Made by a program: the position numbers and the translations under genes
Notes under the pieces: model-generated
What the model saw: only the letters and a program-made list of their open reading frames with translations
Told to the model about the DNA's origin: nothing
Database searches by the model: none
Part shown: positions 53,421-62,028 of the stretch, one piece after another
How positions within the stretch are numbered: position 1 is the stretch's first letter
How the letters are laid out: the number at the start of each line of letters is the position of its first letter
From: JANQEU01 sp965601455
GTDB lineage: Bacteria; Bacteroidota; Bacteroidia; Cytophagales; Cyclobacteriaceae
DNA: 64,000 nt
Assembly: GCA_965601455.1 (NCBI GenBank)
Contig: OZ271831.1
Location: 4,154,001 to 4,218,000, forward strand
Direction: 5' to 3'

Positions 53421-53476
53421 TTTCACTATTGTAAGTTTTATACGTAAAAGTAAAATAAAGTTTCACATTTGTAAGT
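53421..53476. promoter_or_regulatory. Direct repeat TTTCACWWTTGTAAGT x2 (40 bp apart)
   Basis: TTTCACTATTGTAAGT at 53421-53436 and TTTCACATTTGTAAGT at 53461-53476 are exactly 40 bp apart (about four helical turns) in front of padR. They could be an operator for the PadR protein. Confidence 0.45.
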
Positions 53477-53586
53477 AAAATAACTGAAAGCTTTACAAAT
53501 AAATCAATTAGAATATACCAGAAATGGGGTATTGAAACACTTAAGAATGACCAGTACTATTGTTCTAGAATCATTTCTAACTACTT

Positions 53587-53751
53587 ATGTCGGATCAGGT
53601 ATTAAAGGACATTATGGACGAAACACATTCCGGTGTCGTCGTAAATCAAGCCAGAATTGTAAAACTGATTAAAAGATTGCGTGACAAGAACATTCTCACT
53701 ACGGAAGAAGCAACAGATATCCTGACCAAACTTCCGTTAGTCACTCAATAG
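53587..53751 (+). CDS. Small conserved-looking 54-residue ORF
   Basis: ATG 53587 to TAG 53749-53751. The product begins MSDQVLKDIMDETHSG and continues with two amphipathic helices (VNQARIVKLIKRLRDKNILT and TTEEATDILTKL), a normal soluble composition. Its stop abuts the convergent aldehyde dehydrogenase stop, as do other genes in this window, which supports its being real. It has no signal or known motif. Confidence 0.55.
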   Translation: MSDQVLKDIMDETHSGVVVNQARIVKLIKRLRDKNILTTEEATDILTKLPLVTQ

Positions 53752-55122
53752 CTATTTCACCAATACAGTTTTAGCATTCACAAATTCTCGGATACCCAAG
53801 GGCCCTAACTCCCTTCCATAGCCACTATCTTTGATTCCTCCAAAAGGTAAGCGTGGATCGGAACTCACAAACTGGTTGACAAAACAGCATCCTGCCTCCA
53901 ATTGATTTTCAGCAATGTCCCGGCCTTTTTCAAGGTCTTCCGTGAAAACTGCTGCCCCAAGACCTAAAGCTGTATCATTCGCGACTTGAATAGCTTCCGT
54001 TTCATCAAGAACCTTAATTATTGTAGCTACTGGACCAAACAATTCCTCGTTGTAAGCGGGCATTTCCTTTGTAACATTAACAAGGATTGTCGGAGGGTAG
54101 TAGAATCCCAATCCTTCTAGAATCTGCCCTCCTAATATACAATTAGCTCCCATTCCTACTGTTTTCTCCACTTGAGTATGAAGATCGTCACGCAAGTCTT
54201 TCCTGGCCATCGGTCCGAGGTCAACATCGGTTAAAGGATCACCTATGTGCTTGGAGTTCATCAATTCTTTAAAGAGTGAAACAAAATCATCATAGACCGG
54301 AGCTTCAACAATAAAGCGCTTGGCGGCGATACAACTTTGACCTCCGTTTATCAATCGACTAGTAACACAGGAGTCCACAGCTTTCTCTACATGTGCATCT
54401 TTCAAAATGATATAAGGATCGCTTCCTCCTAACTCCATCACCGTTTTCTTTAGGGCCTTTCCTGCTCTGGAAGCTACTGACTTCCCTGCACGGGTGCTGC
54501 CAGTAATAGTCACAGCTGCAATCCTTGCATCGTCAATTAGTAATCCTGTCTGGTCTGTGTCGATTATTGCGGATCGGAATACATCTTCCGGGAAACCTGC
54601 GTTTCGAAAAGCCTTTTCAATCAATATTGCCGACGCACAAACGTTAGGAGCATGTTTTAGCAAACATGTGTTACCCGCCATTAAAGTAGGAACTGCATAA
54701 CGAAATACCTGCCAAAACGGGAAATTCCATGGCATAATGCCTAGTACAACCCCAATAGGACGGTAAGCTATGTAACTAAGACCAGCCTCAGTTTCAATGT
54801 ACTGACTGGTTAAGAACTGCTCCCCACTCTCGCTGTAATACTTACATACGCTAACACATTTGCGAATCTCTGCGATACTTTCCTTTATTACCTTGCCCAT
54901 CTCGTCTGTGATCATTCGAGCATATTGCTCTTCGTTCGAAATAAGCTCTTCAGCCAGTTTATTCAATAATTGACTCCTGTGCGAAAACGAGGTATGTTTC
55001 CAGCTGGAATACTCTTTATAACAAGACTCAAGAACCGAATCGATTTCCCTTTCACTCATTAAGTGATGCTCTTGAAATACCGTCTCATCCTTTGGGTTAA
55101 TTGAAAAAAATGTCTCCATCAT
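53752..55122 (-). CDS. Aldehyde dehydrogenase (succinate-semialdehyde dehydrogenase type)
   Basis: An NAD(P)-dependent aldehyde dehydrogenase of about 456 residues (ATGs at 55143, 55122 and 55119; I chose 55122). It has MPWNFPFWQVFRYAVPTLMAGNT, ITGSTRAGKSVAS (cofactor loop), catalytic Glu in VMELGGSDPYI and catalytic Cys in NGGQSCIAAKRFIV. The compact length and GSDPYI motif match the YneI/Sad succinate-semialdehyde group. No GABA genes are nearby, so the substrate is inferred. Confidence 0.88.
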   Translation of the reverse strand: MMETFFSINPKDETVFQEHHLMSEREIDSVLESCYKEYSSWKHTSFSHRSQLLNKLAEELISNEEQYARMITDEMGKVIKESIAEIRKCVSVCKYYSESGEQFLTSQYIETEAGLSYIAYRPIGVVLGIMPWNFPFWQVFRYAVPTLMAGNTCLLKHAPNVCASAILIEKAFRNAGFPEDVFRSAIIDTDQTGLLIDDARIAAVTITGSTRAGKSVASRAGKALKKTVMELGGSDPYIILKDAHVEKAVDSCVTSRLINGGQSCIAAKRFIVEAPVYDDFVSLFKELMNSKHIGDPLTDVDLGPMARKDLRDDLHTQVEKTVGMGANCILGGQILEGLGFYYPPTILVNVTKEMPAYNEELFGPVATIIKVLDETEAIQVANDTALGLGAAVFTEDLEKGRDIAENQLEAGCCFVNQFVSSDPRLPFGGIKDSGYGRELGPLGIREFVNAKTVLVK

Positions 55123-55371
55123 CCTAACTTTTCTGAAAATCATACAGCCTCTTGACTAGAAGCGATGATCCTTCTATTTCGATGTCAGAATATAGATCAA
55201 ATTAAACGGATCATGTGGACTGTTGTAGAAATGATGAATGATTTACAGGTCTTCGACAAATAAGATAACTGTATGCGCGTTTGATAGAGGTAGAATTTCG
55301 GTGCAAAGGGCAATATTATCCTTATATTAAAACAAAAATCCTTGACTTGTTCTCCAAATTAAATCCAAAAA

Positions 55372-56187
55372 ATGACAGTTAAGTCTCTACTCAAAAGGAT
55401 TCTATCGCCGGGCAAGGGTAAGAGAAAATACGGTCTGGGAATTGCTCTTGGAGGAGGTGGAGCCCGTGGCTTCATTCACCTTGGTGTTTTGAAAGCACTT
55501 AAGGAAAGAGGAATTGAACTAGATATCATCGCCGGTACAAGCGCCGGTGCTATTGCTGGTGTATTTGCCGCAGCAGGTAAAGATCCACAGGAAATCAAAG
55601 ATATTCTAAAGAAGAAACGTGTCTTCAGTTACAGCAAGTTAAAGTGGCCCCGAGATGGGATTTTCAGCCTGGATGGCCTCAAGAAAGTAATTGAGTCGGA
55701 AGTACCCTATAACCGAATTGAGGATCTCCCAATACCCTTTATCGTAACCGTTTCAAACCTTAGTACCGGTCGAACGGAATACATGGAGACCGGTAATCTA
55801 ATGGATGCCGTCCTAGCTTCATCAAGCATCCCTGTTATCTTCAAACCGATAACCATAAATGGTCATAAGTATAGCGATGGAGGATTGCTGGATAATCTTC
55901 CCGTTAAACCCTTAAGAGAAAAATGTGACGAAATCATCGCCGTAAATATCAGTCCGGTGAAAGAACGTGAAGAAATCAATGGGATGCTCTCTATTGCCGC
56001 CCGTACGTTTCAGATGAGTGTGAACGCGCAATCTCATCATGCTGAAGATCACTGCACGGTCTTCATTGAGCCTCCAGGATTAAAGAAATATGATTTACTA
56101 GATCTTCAAAAAGGCGATGAGCTATTCGATATTGGATATGAATACGTAATGTCGATGGATCTATCGGCTGTTAGTTCTCTTGATTAA
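55372..56187 (+). CDS. Patatin-like phospholipase
   Basis: A 271-residue acyl hydrolase with the Gly-rich oxyanion loop LGGGGARGFIHLG (about 24-36), nucleophile motif GTSAG (about 58-62) and the catalytic-dyad motif DGG (YSDGGLLDN, about 167-175). It has no signal peptide, so it is cytosolic or membrane-associated. It overlaps the convergent zinc phospholipase-like gene by 17 bp. Confidence 0.92.
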   Translation: MTVKSLLKRILSPGKGKRKYGLGIALGGGGARGFIHLGVLKALKERGIELDIIAGTSAGAIAGVFAAAGKDPQEIKDILKKKRVFSYSKLKWPRDGIFSLDGLKKVIESEVPYNRIEDLPIPFIVTVSNLSTGRTEYMETGNLMDAVLASSSIPVIFKPITINGHKYSDGGLLDNLPVKPLREKCDEIIAVNISPVKEREEINGMLSIAARTFQMSVNAQSHHAEDHCTVFIEPPGLKKYDLLDLQKGDELFDIGYEYVMSMDLSAVSSLD

Positions 56188-57151
56188 CCCTTTCGACGGA
56201 CTCATGATTTCTGAACTCTACATTTGGTAAATCGATTATTGGAAGACTATCTGAAATTGATTCAGTAAGAAAACCTTCGATATTGGGCTGACCACCATCT
56301 ACCCAACAAGTATACCAGAAGCTAGAAACCCTGAGTATAGACGCTCTTAGTCGACGTTCGACCATACCATTAAGTTTCTCATGATACCTGCTTGAAAAAA
56401 ATTCAGAATGAGTTCTAACCGTTTGACCTTTCCTTAGCTCATAGGAGTATTTCTTCGAAGCATTAGTCAATTCGGATAATTGACGTTCAAAAAGGAGTAT
56501 TGAATCTACTGCAGCATGAGATTCCCTAACAATATCCCAGGTTAAAGTAGTGGGATCCTCTATATAAAAAGCTTTACCTACGAAAAGATCATACTGATCC
56601 GAAAAGAGCTCAGGTAATCTACTTTCCCAAAAACCGTGAATCCCCAGTTGACCGGTCAATTGGCCGTTATAATTCCTGGTAGTGTGTAAAGGCACATGAG
56701 CGTCTGAAATATAATGGCCTATATCCGCCGACAATCTTAAAATAGCTTCCGCATCCTGATTAAGAAACGCTTCGGTAAGTTGATACTTCATAAACTGAAT
56801 GTGCCAGGGAGCAATTCCATGTTTCATTAAGGAGTCCTCTCCAAATAATTCCACGGCTTCTGACCATCGTCGTGGTAGTTTATTCCAAGCGGAATCGCCA
56901 TATATGTCCAGGTCAATAAAATGCCTGGGTGCTTCGTTCTTGAATCGATACCGCCTTGAATCAGGGGCTGTAGCCTTGTCTGTTAGGAATCCAATATTCT
57001 GCTTGTAGAAATCCAGCATTTCCAATGGCAATCCGAATACCGCAATTCGATTAATAAGACGATGTGCGAAGAATCCCCAGTAACCATATGAAGATGGCTT
57101 CAAACAAGTACTTATTAGAATTAACATAACGGTAAGTGTCATTTTTTTCAC
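56171..57151 (-). CDS. Zinc-dependent phospholipase C/S1-P1 nuclease-like protein
   Basis: A 326-residue exported protein. After a signal peptide (about 1-23), the mature N-terminus has WGFFAHRLINR, with Trp and His ligands of the trinuclear zinc site. ADIGHYISDAHVPLHTTRNY (His/Asp/His) and IHGFWESRLPEL follow, matching the all-helical zinc phospholipase C/S1-P1 nuclease fold. Whether it cleaves lipids or nucleic acids is not clear. Confidence 0.85.
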   Translation of the reverse strand: MKKMTLTVMLILISTCLKPSSYGYWGFFAHRLINRIAVFGLPLEMLDFYKQNIGFLTDKATAPDSRRYRFKNEAPRHFIDLDIYGDSAWNKLPRRWSEAVELFGEDSLMKHGIAPWHIQFMKYQLTEAFLNQDAEAILRLSADIGHYISDAHVPLHTTRNYNGQLTGQLGIHGFWESRLPELFSDQYDLFVGKAFYIEDPTTLTWDIVRESHAAVDSILLFERQLSELTNASKKYSYELRKGQTVRTHSEFFSSRYHEKLNGMVERRLRASILRVSSFWYTCWVDGGQPNIEGFLTESISDSLPIIDLPNVEFRNHESVERVNQEN

Positions 57152-57200
57152 TCAACGAAAATAGTGCGTTTAAAGGATGAAAATGATTAATTACTAGCTT

Positions 57201-57229
57201 TTGTTTTCTGATTTTTCACCTTACCTTTG
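57201..57229 (+). promoter_or_regulatory. rpsT promoter (TTG-N18-TACCTTTG)
   Basis: TTG at 57201-57203, 18 bases, TACCTTTG at 57222-57229, about 28 bases before the rpsT ATG. It fits the Bacteroidota consensus. Confidence 0.75.
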
Positions 57230-57257
57230 CCCTCCTTTTAAAAATTCAAGAAACAAA

Positions 57258-57509
57258 ATGGCTAATCACAAGTCAGCATTAAAAAGAATTAGGTCTTCAG
57301 AGACCAAGCGACTGAGAAATCGATACCAGCATAAAACGACTCGTACCTACATCAAAAGGCTACGAGAGGCAACAGACAAGAAGGAAGCCGAAGGACTACT
57401 GAAAGAAGTAACAGGCATGCTGGATAAACTTGCGAAGAAAAATATCATTCACAAGAATAAGGCAGCTAACCTGAAATCTAGCCTATCCAAAAAGGTAGCC
57501 ACCCTTTAA
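57258..57509 (+). CDS. rpsT: 30S ribosomal protein S20
   Basis: An 83-residue Lys/Arg-rich ribosomal protein that binds 16S rRNA. It starts MANHKSALKRIRSSETKRLRN, the universal S20 opening. An upstream in-frame ATG at 57201 lies within the promoter and is rejected. It is a single gene with its own promoter and terminator. Confidence 0.95.
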   Translation: MANHKSALKRIRSSETKRLRNRYQHKTTRTYIKRLREATDKKEAEGLLKEVTGMLDKLAKKNIIHKNKAANLKSSLSKKVATL

Positions 57510-57536
57510 AACCGATTTCTTACAAGATCTCAAGGT

Positions 57537-57563
57537 AACCCGTTCTTTCGGAACGGGTTTTTT
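57537..57563 (+). terminator. rpsT intrinsic terminator
   Basis: AACCCGTTC (57537-57545) pairs with GAACGGGTT (57551-57559), loop TTTCG, followed by a T-run (57558-57563). Confidence 0.88.
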
Positions 57564-57588
57564 GTTGCTTTTTGATAGATTGCATATA

Positions 57589-58284
57589 ATGGAAACACCA
57601 AGTAATAACTCTATCAAACAGTGGGCAGAAGATGATAGACCCCGTGAAAAGCTTCTAATAAAAGGAAAAGCCGCTCTATCGGAAGCAGAGCTTATTGCCA
57701 TCCTCCTTGGGTCCGGAAATAAATTCCAGAGTGCTGTAGATTTAGCGAAGGAGATCTACAAATCTTGCGATTTTGATCTTAATCAAATGGCTAAACTATC
57801 CATCACCGACTTAATGAAATTCAATGGAATTGGTGAAGCTAAGTCGATTTCGATCGTAAGTGCCCTCGAGCTGGGTAGAAGAAGGAAGGAAACTGTGTCG
57901 ATCAAGAAACCCAGAATAACTTCTTCGCTGGAAGTATATGATCTAATTAAGGAAGAATTGATGGATCAACCACATGAAGAGTTTTGGGTACTCCTCCTGA
58001 AAAGAAACAACGAAGTCATTAAAAAGGTACAACTATCAAAAGGGGGGCAATCTGGAACGGTGGTGGATGCTAAAATTCTATTTAGGAAAGCGCTAGAATA
58101 TCATGCTAACTCCATCATATTAATTCATAACCATCCATCCGGAAATCTATCTCCAAGTAAAGCCGATCTGCAGTTAACCAAGAAGATTAAGGACGCGGGG
58201 ATGCTAATGGATATTCCTATTCTCGATCATGTCATATTTTCCAATGAAGGATATTATAGTTTTGCAGACGAATCGATACTTTAA
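57589..58284 (+). CDS. radC: RadC family JAB-domain protein
   Basis: A 231-residue protein from ATG 57589 (the 57562 alternative lies in the terminator T-run). It has an N-terminal helix-hairpin-helix-like UPF0758 region (LIAILLGSGNKF, KFNGIGEAKSISIVSALELG) and a C-terminal JAMM/MPN domain with the metal motif HNHPSGNLSPSKAD. Its historical DNA-repair role is doubtful, and the biochemical role is unknown. It is followed 3 bp later by the DUF1684 gene. Confidence 0.93.
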   Translation: METPSNNSIKQWAEDDRPREKLLIKGKAALSEAELIAILLGSGNKFQSAVDLAKEIYKSCDFDLNQMAKLSITDLMKFNGIGEAKSISIVSALELGRRRKETVSIKKPRITSSLEVYDLIKEELMDQPHEEFWVLLLKRNNEVIKKVQLSKGGQSGTVVDAKILFRKALEYHANSIILIHNHPSGNLSPSKADLQLTKKIKDAGMLMDIPILDHVIFSNEGYYSFADESIL

Positions 58285-58287
58285 ACT

Positions 58288-58890
58288 ATGAAAAAAGGGT
58301 TATGGGTTGTTATTGCCGGCGTTCTCATCGTAGTAATAATCTCAATAAGTTCATCAGGTGAAGACTCGGCATATTTCGATGAAGTCTCGGAGGTGATTGA
58401 GAATAGGCAACGTTATCTTGAATTCAATGAACAGTCGCCATTCAACACCCATAGTATTGAGTACCGAGATCCTACCTATTATCCCATTGATCAAACTTAT
58501 AAAGTCAATGGAAAAATGGATCGCATAACTGAAAGACAAAGCTTCCCTCTCGGGACGAGTGATGGTAAAACAACTAACTATATAAAATACGGATGGATTA
58601 CGTTCACCCTGAAAGATCAACCACTACGGCTATTGGTTCTGAAGCAAGCCGGAATGGGACCAATGAATTCATTTTTCTGCGGGTTTGCGGATGCCACAAG
58701 TGGGGATGAAACGTATGGCGGGGGTCGCTATCTGGACCTTGAAATTGGAAAGTCCGATAAGGTTGTGATAGATTTTAATCTTGCTTATAATCCATATTGT
58801 GCTTATGTGGAAGATTATGTTTGTCCACTTCCACCACCAGAAAATATTCTACCACTGGCAATTACAGCAGGGGAACTTGATTTTAAGTAA
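58288..58890 (+). CDS. DUF1684 domain protein, membrane-anchored
   Basis: A 200-residue protein with one N-terminal membrane segment (about 5-22) and the DUF1684 body: PTYYPIDQTYKVNGKM, FPLGTSDGKTTNY, FFCGFADATSGDETYGGGRYLDL and the typical C-terminal NLAYNPYCAY with nearby Cys. The role of this family is unknown. It is 3 bp after radC and probably cotranscribed with it. Confidence 0.88.
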   Translation: MKKGLWVVIAGVLIVVIISISSSGEDSAYFDEVSEVIENRQRYLEFNEQSPFNTHSIEYRDPTYYPIDQTYKVNGKMDRITERQSFPLGTSDGKTTNYIKYGWITFTLKDQPLRLLVLKQAGMGPMNSFFCGFADATSGDETYGGGRYLDLEIGKSDKVVIDFNLAYNPYCAYVEDYVCPLPPPENILPLAITAGELDFK

Positions 58891-58921
58891 GTTATCCCGT
58901 ACGCCTTTTATTCACACTTTA

Positions 58922-58929
58922 TATTTTTG
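58922..58929 (+). promoter_or_regulatory. Candidate pheT -7 box (TATTTTTG)
   Basis: TATTTTTG fits TAnnTTTG and lies 18 bases before the pheT ATG. No TTG at normal -33 spacing is seen. Confidence 0.55.
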
Positions 58930-58947
58930 CCGACTTAAGGTTTCAAC

Positions 58948-61362
58948 ATGAAAATATCCTACTCCTGGCTCAAAGACTTTATTGACTTACCTGAACAACC
59001 TGATGAGGTATCGACGATCCTTACTGCAACAGGTTTAGAGGTTGAAGGAACGGAAACCATTGAAGCTGTTCGTGGAGGACTGAAGGATCTGGTTGTTGGC
59101 GAAGTGCTTGAGTGCTACTCGCACCCGAATGCTGATAAACTAAAGATTACCAAAGTTGACATAGGAGCCGATGAACCCTCTCAAATTGTTTGTGGTGGAC
59201 CCAACGTAGCCCAAGGACAAAAAGTAGTTGTTGCGCCGGTCAATACCACTATTCATCCTATTGCAGGAGAGCCATTTAAAATCAAGAAAGCAAAAATCCG
59301 CGGAGAAGTTTCAGAGGGAATGATTTGTGCTGAAGATGAAATTGGATTGGGATCCTCCCACGACGGAGTGATTGTTCTGGAAACAGATGCGGAAAATGGC
59401 ACCCCTGTCCGCTCAATTTATAACATAGAAGACGAGGTAGTCTTTGAGATTGGTTTAACTCCTAACCGTGGTGATGGAGCATCACATCTAGGTTGCGCCA
59501 GGGACTTGGCGGCTGTTCTGGATAGACCGGTTATTAAGAAGAATCCTAAGGAATTGAATATCTCTGTAGATAACCCGATTGTAGTTAGTGTGGAAAATCA
59601 TGAAGCGTGTCCCCGCTATTCAGGAGTAACGCTACGGGGCTTAGTTGTAAAAGAATCACCAGATTGGTTAAAGAACAGGTTGCGTTCCATTGGTTTGGAG
59701 CCTATCAATAATGTAGTCGATGTTACGAATTTCGTGCTACACTCACTCGGTCAACCTCTACATGCTTTCGATGCCGATAGAATTAATGGAGGCAAAGTAG
59801 TTGTTAAAACTTTACCCGAGGGATCCAAATTCAAAACCTTAGATGAGAAAGAACGAATACTTTCATCTCATGACCTTATGATTTGTGATGGGGAATCAAA
59901 CGGCATGTGTATCGGAGGAGTTTTTGGGGGGATTCATTCCGGAGTGACGGAGAATACTACCAGCATATTCCTTGAAAGCGCCTTCTTCTCTCAAGATTAT
60001 ATACGTGCTACAGCGACGAAACATAGCCTAAGTACTGATGCGTCTTTCCGCTATGAAAGAGGAACTGATCCCGAAATAACGGTTTATGCTCTTCAGGTGG
60101 CAGCAAACCTTATCCTGGACTTAGCTGGGGGGTATGCAGCATCTGACATCATAGACATTTACCCTAAATCAGTTCCCGATGTCACTGTCGAAACCAGTTA
60201 TAAGACGTTTGACCGTTTAATAGGAAAGACTATCGGTAATGATCGGATCATTAGCATATTAAATTCGCTGGATATCAAAACTGCGGTAATAGATCAGGAA
60301 CGATTCGAAGCTACGGTTCCACCATACAGAAGTGAGGTAACCCGCCAAGCTGACCTTGTTGAAGAGGTCCTCAGAATATATGGGTTCGATAATATTGAAG
60401 TTGATACACTTTTCTCAAGCAGTTATTTGTCTGAATTTGAAGAAATCACTCCAAATGACCTACAAAAAGAGGTAAGTTATTTCCTTGCCGGAAAAGGATA
60501 CTCAGAGATTTTGACAAACTCGATTACAAATAAAGACCATGAGGACAAACTGGGCTTGGGGAAACGAAAGGCGATAGAGCTGCTAAATAAGTCCAGTGAA
60601 GATTTGGGTATCCTGAAAACCTCCCCATTGTACACAGGTTTGGAAGTAATCAGGTATAACTTGAATAGAAAGCTCTCAGACATTAAGTTCTTTGAGTTCT
60701 CAACGACGTATCACAAATACGAAACCGGTTACGGGGAACAACAAAGACTATCGATGTATCTGACAGGCGATCGTTTCCCGGAATCTTGGATTTTTCCTTC
60801 AGAAACCGTGTCCATACATTTTCTTATCAGTCCAGCACAGGACATATTAAAAAAAGCTGGAATTCATTCACCTTCAATGACACCTCTTGATGATTCTAAC
60901 CTTTACGAATATGGTGTAAAAATCAAGTCAGAAGGAAAGCTTATCGGTACCGTGGGGCTATTAAAGCGAAATATCCTCAAATATTTTGAAGTTAACCAGC
61001 CTGTGCTATACGCCGAATTGGATTGGAATATTATACTGAAAAAGGCAACAAAGGAGCGTTCATTTCAGGCTATTCCAAAGTTTCCAGAGGTCCGGAGAGA
61101 TCTTTCTCTTGTAGTTAAGAAATCAATTTCTTATCGGGAGATTGAAGAAATTTCTTTTAACTCCGAGAAAAAATTACTAACTAGGATGAATGTTTTCAGC
61201 GTCTTTGAAGGCGAACAAATTGGGGAAGAAAACAAAGCTTATGCCATCGCTTTCTACCTTCAGGATTCGGAGAAAACACTTACTGATAAACAAATTGATA
61301 AAAGCATGAATCGTTTAATTGAGCGATTTGAAAAAGACATTCATGCCACAATTAGACGATAA
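58948..61362 (+). CDS. pheT: Phenylalanyl-tRNA synthetase beta subunit
   Basis: The 804-residue beta chain of PheRS. It has an N-terminal EMAP-type tRNA-binding domain (about 40-150, VGEVLECYSHPNADKLKITKV), B3/B4 editing domain (about 215-390), B5 (about 395-475), the catalytic-like B6-B7 fold, and the C-terminal ferredoxin-fold anticodon domain (about 710-804, PKFPEVRRDLSLVV). The alpha-subunit gene is not in the window. The coiled-coil gene follows 3 bp on. Confidence 0.97.
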   Translation: MKISYSWLKDFIDLPEQPDEVSTILTATGLEVEGTETIEAVRGGLKDLVVGEVLECYSHPNADKLKITKVDIGADEPSQIVCGGPNVAQGQKVVVAPVNTTIHPIAGEPFKIKKAKIRGEVSEGMICAEDEIGLGSSHDGVIVLETDAENGTPVRSIYNIEDEVVFEIGLTPNRGDGASHLGCARDLAAVLDRPVIKKNPKELNISVDNPIVVSVENHEACPRYSGVTLRGLVVKESPDWLKNRLRSIGLEPINNVVDVTNFVLHSLGQPLHAFDADRINGGKVVVKTLPEGSKFKTLDEKERILSSHDLMICDGESNGMCIGGVFGGIHSGVTENTTSIFLESAFFSQDYIRATATKHSLSTDASFRYERGTDPEITVYALQVAANLILDLAGGYAASDIIDIYPKSVPDVTVETSYKTFDRLIGKTIGNDRIISILNSLDIKTAVIDQERFEATVPPYRSEVTRQADLVEEVLRIYGFDNIEVDTLFSSSYLSEFEEITPNDLQKEVSYFLAGKGYSEILTNSITNKDHEDKLGLGKRKAIELLNKSSEDLGILKTSPLYTGLEVIRYNLNRKLSDIKFFEFSTTYHKYETGYGEQQRLSMYLTGDRFPESWIFPSETVSIHFLISPAQDILKKAGIHSPSMTPLDDSNLYEYGVKIKSEGKLIGTVGLLKRNILKYFEVNQPVLYAELDWNIILKKATKERSFQAIPKFPEVRRDLSLVVKKSISYREIEEISFNSEKKLLTRMNVFSVFEGEQIGEENKAYAIAFYLQDSEKTLTDKQIDKSMNRLIERFEKDIHATIRR

Positions 61363-61365
61363 GAA

Positions 61366-61668
61366 ATGGCCGACGATCAACTGAAAAACGAAATAATATC
61401 CTTAGAAAGAAAGATTAAACTTTTAATTTCAGAACACTCACGCCTTAAGCAGGATCTGGCCGGTTATCGCACTGAAAATGAGGAACTCAAAAGGCAGCTT
61501 GAAGGCAAAGACGAAGAACTTGATAGCTTTCAAAATAAGATTAAAATCAGTAAAATTGTAGATAACATGATGGCTGGTGAGGAAGGAGATTCTAAGGAAT
61601 TGAAGGTAGTGTTGGATCAATATATCAAGGAAATAGATAAGTGCATCATACATTTAAGTGAAGCATAA
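61366..61668 (+). CDS. Small coiled-coil protein between pheT and zapA
   Basis: A 100-residue protein. Residues 5-65 are a continuous coiled coil with heptad-like leucines (KNEIISLERKIKLLISEHSRLKQ and onward), followed by a short helical tail (VVLDQYIKEIDKCIIHLSE). It has no membrane segment or known domain. It is 9 bp before zapA, so it is cotranscribed. Position and coiled-coil form suggest a division-associated partner of ZapA (compare ZapB), but this is inference. Confidence 0.75.
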   Translation: MADDQLKNEIISLERKIKLLISEHSRLKQDLAGYRTENEELKRQLEGKDEELDSFQNKIKISKIVDNMMAGEEGDSKELKVVLDQYIKEIDKCIIHLSEA

Positions 61669-61677
61669 TCTTTGCCC

Positions 61678-61962
61678 ATGACAGAACTGTCGATAAAGCT
61701 AAAAATAGGTAACCGGGAGTACCCGATGAAAGTCAAACCTGAGGATGAAGAGAGAATTCGAAGAGCAGGCAAAATCCTCAATGAAAAAATGAAGTCTTAT
61801 AAAGACAGATTTGGAATTGAAGACAATCAAGATCTTATTGCAATGGTTGCATTTGATTGCCAGGTGGAAAAAATGAAAGCCGATGAAAATCAGCAATCCA
61901 CTGATAACAGTTCATTATACCAGATTAAGGCGTTAAATCAATTGATCTCGGACGCTTTGTAG
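61678..61962 (+). CDS. zapA: Cell division protein ZapA
   Basis: A 94-residue FtsZ-ring cross-linker. It starts MTELSIKLKIGNREYPMKVKPE, with the ZapA N-terminal beta/alpha head (about 1-50) and C-terminal coiled-coil dimer helix. The ATG at 61678 is preferred over the TTG at 61672. It lies in the pheT-coiled coil-zapA-rny run, a common Bacteroidota order. Confidence 0.9.
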   Translation: MTELSIKLKIGNREYPMKVKPEDEERIRRAGKILNEKMKSYKDRFGIEDNQDLIAMVAFDCQVEKMKADENQQSTDNSSLYQIKALNQLISDAL

Positions 61963-62028
61963 TAAGCTTCCATACCTCGCATAGGCGTTAGAATAGCCAC
62001 TTACCATGTCAATGAACCCGATAATGAC

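Noticed and set aside
61963..62028. Possible 6S RNA next to zapA, as in E. coli
   Set aside because: The gap is only 66 bases and no long hairpin with a central bubble can be drawn.
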